Below, piece by piece: positions 6,979 through 7,040 of a stretch of 7,040 bases of DNA. Within the stretch, counting starts at the first letter, position 1. Every line of letters starts with the position of its first letter. Source of the DNA: DAOTUL01 sp034437435 (GTDB lineage: Bacteria > Chloroflexota > Anaerolineae > Aggregatilineales > Phototrophicaceae). The stretch lies in NCBI GenBank assembly GCA_964417785.1, contig CAYQJO010000223.1, positions 1 to 7,040 of the forward strand. Reading direction: 5' to 3'. The position numbers and the translations under genes were made by a program. A model generated the notes under the pieces. The model was not told where the DNA came from, made no database searches, and saw only the letters and a program-made list of their open reading frames with translations.

Positions 6979-6990
6979 TAAAGCGCTTTA
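6979..6990. promoter_or_regulatory. Perfect 12-base palindrome, possible operator
   Basis: TAAAGCGCTTTA is self-complementary and lies 16 bases upstream of the candidate -35. The AAAGCGCTTT centre resembles LacI/CcpA-type operators, which have a central CG. One or two perfect 12-base palindromes are expected by chance in a window this size, so position is the main argument. No regulator gene is visible here. Confidence 0.25.
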
Positions 6991-7040
6991 GGCTTTTCCA
7001 GAAAAATACATAGCTCTACATTTCTGCGGACGGCAATAAT

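Larger units (their letters stand above)
6881..7040. other. Upstream intergenic region
   Basis: This 160-base stretch up to the right edge holds the ribosome binding site, the degenerate repeat, the promoter candidate and the palindrome listed separately. It also holds two TACAT words ten bases apart (7007-7011 and 7017-7021). I see no coding frame, tRNA or intrinsic terminator in it. The neighbouring gene to the right is not in the window, so its orientation is unknown. Confidence 0.6.

Noticed and set aside
6979..6990. Palindrome as a terminator stem
   Set aside because: A gapless 12-base palindrome would need a GCGC loop on only four A-T pairs, too weak for a terminator.

Overview
The window holds one tightly packed gene block, all read on the minus strand, from right to left. 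The sequence is GC-rich with strong third-position GC. The mix of a giant STAND-type ATPase, a DUF4058 protein and a GHL6-type glycosidase-like protein, plus a C/G-rich 'CCCTCACCCC...CCTCTCCC' interspersed repeat, fits a Chloroflexota bacterium (Anaerolineae-like). That taxonomic guess comes from gene content and repeat style only; no rRNA or marker gene is present.

Layout from upstream to downstream. (1) 6881-7040 is an AT-richer leader with a plausible sigma-70-type promoter (-35 TTGACC, 16-base spacer, -10 TATAGC). It has a perfect 12-base palindrome upstream of the -35 and a degenerate copy of the C/G-rich repeat in the presumed 5' UTR. (2) 6880-1622 encodes a 1752-residue protein: an N-terminal STAND/AAA-type NTPase with a slightly unusual P-loop and a charged insertion, a winged-helix-like segment, then about 1300 residues of mostly helical, TPR-like sequence. 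(3) 1549-1621 is a 73-base gap filled by a second, inverted copy of the repeat. It has a strong hairpin and a G-quadruplex motif on the plus strand, and is bridged by a 26-codon mini-ORF that overlaps both neighbours through ATGA junctions. (4) 1548-739 encodes a complete 269-residue DUF4058-family protein. (5) 742-1 encodes the first 247 residues of a GHL6-type hypothetical glycosyl hydrolase; its C-terminus lies beyond the left edge. Its start overlaps the DUF4058 stop by ATGA.

The three genes are probably one transcription unit. The likeliest reading is a STAND signal-transducing ATPase with a large superhelical sensor/scaffold, co-expressed with two cytoplasmic proteins of unknown role. 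Similar ATPase architectures occur in anti-phage STAND (Avs-like) proteins and in regulators, but no recognisable effector is fused here, so a defence role is only a hypothesis. The long plus-strand open frames are in-register antisense shadows. No RNA gene, transposase, CRISPR array or confident terminator was found.
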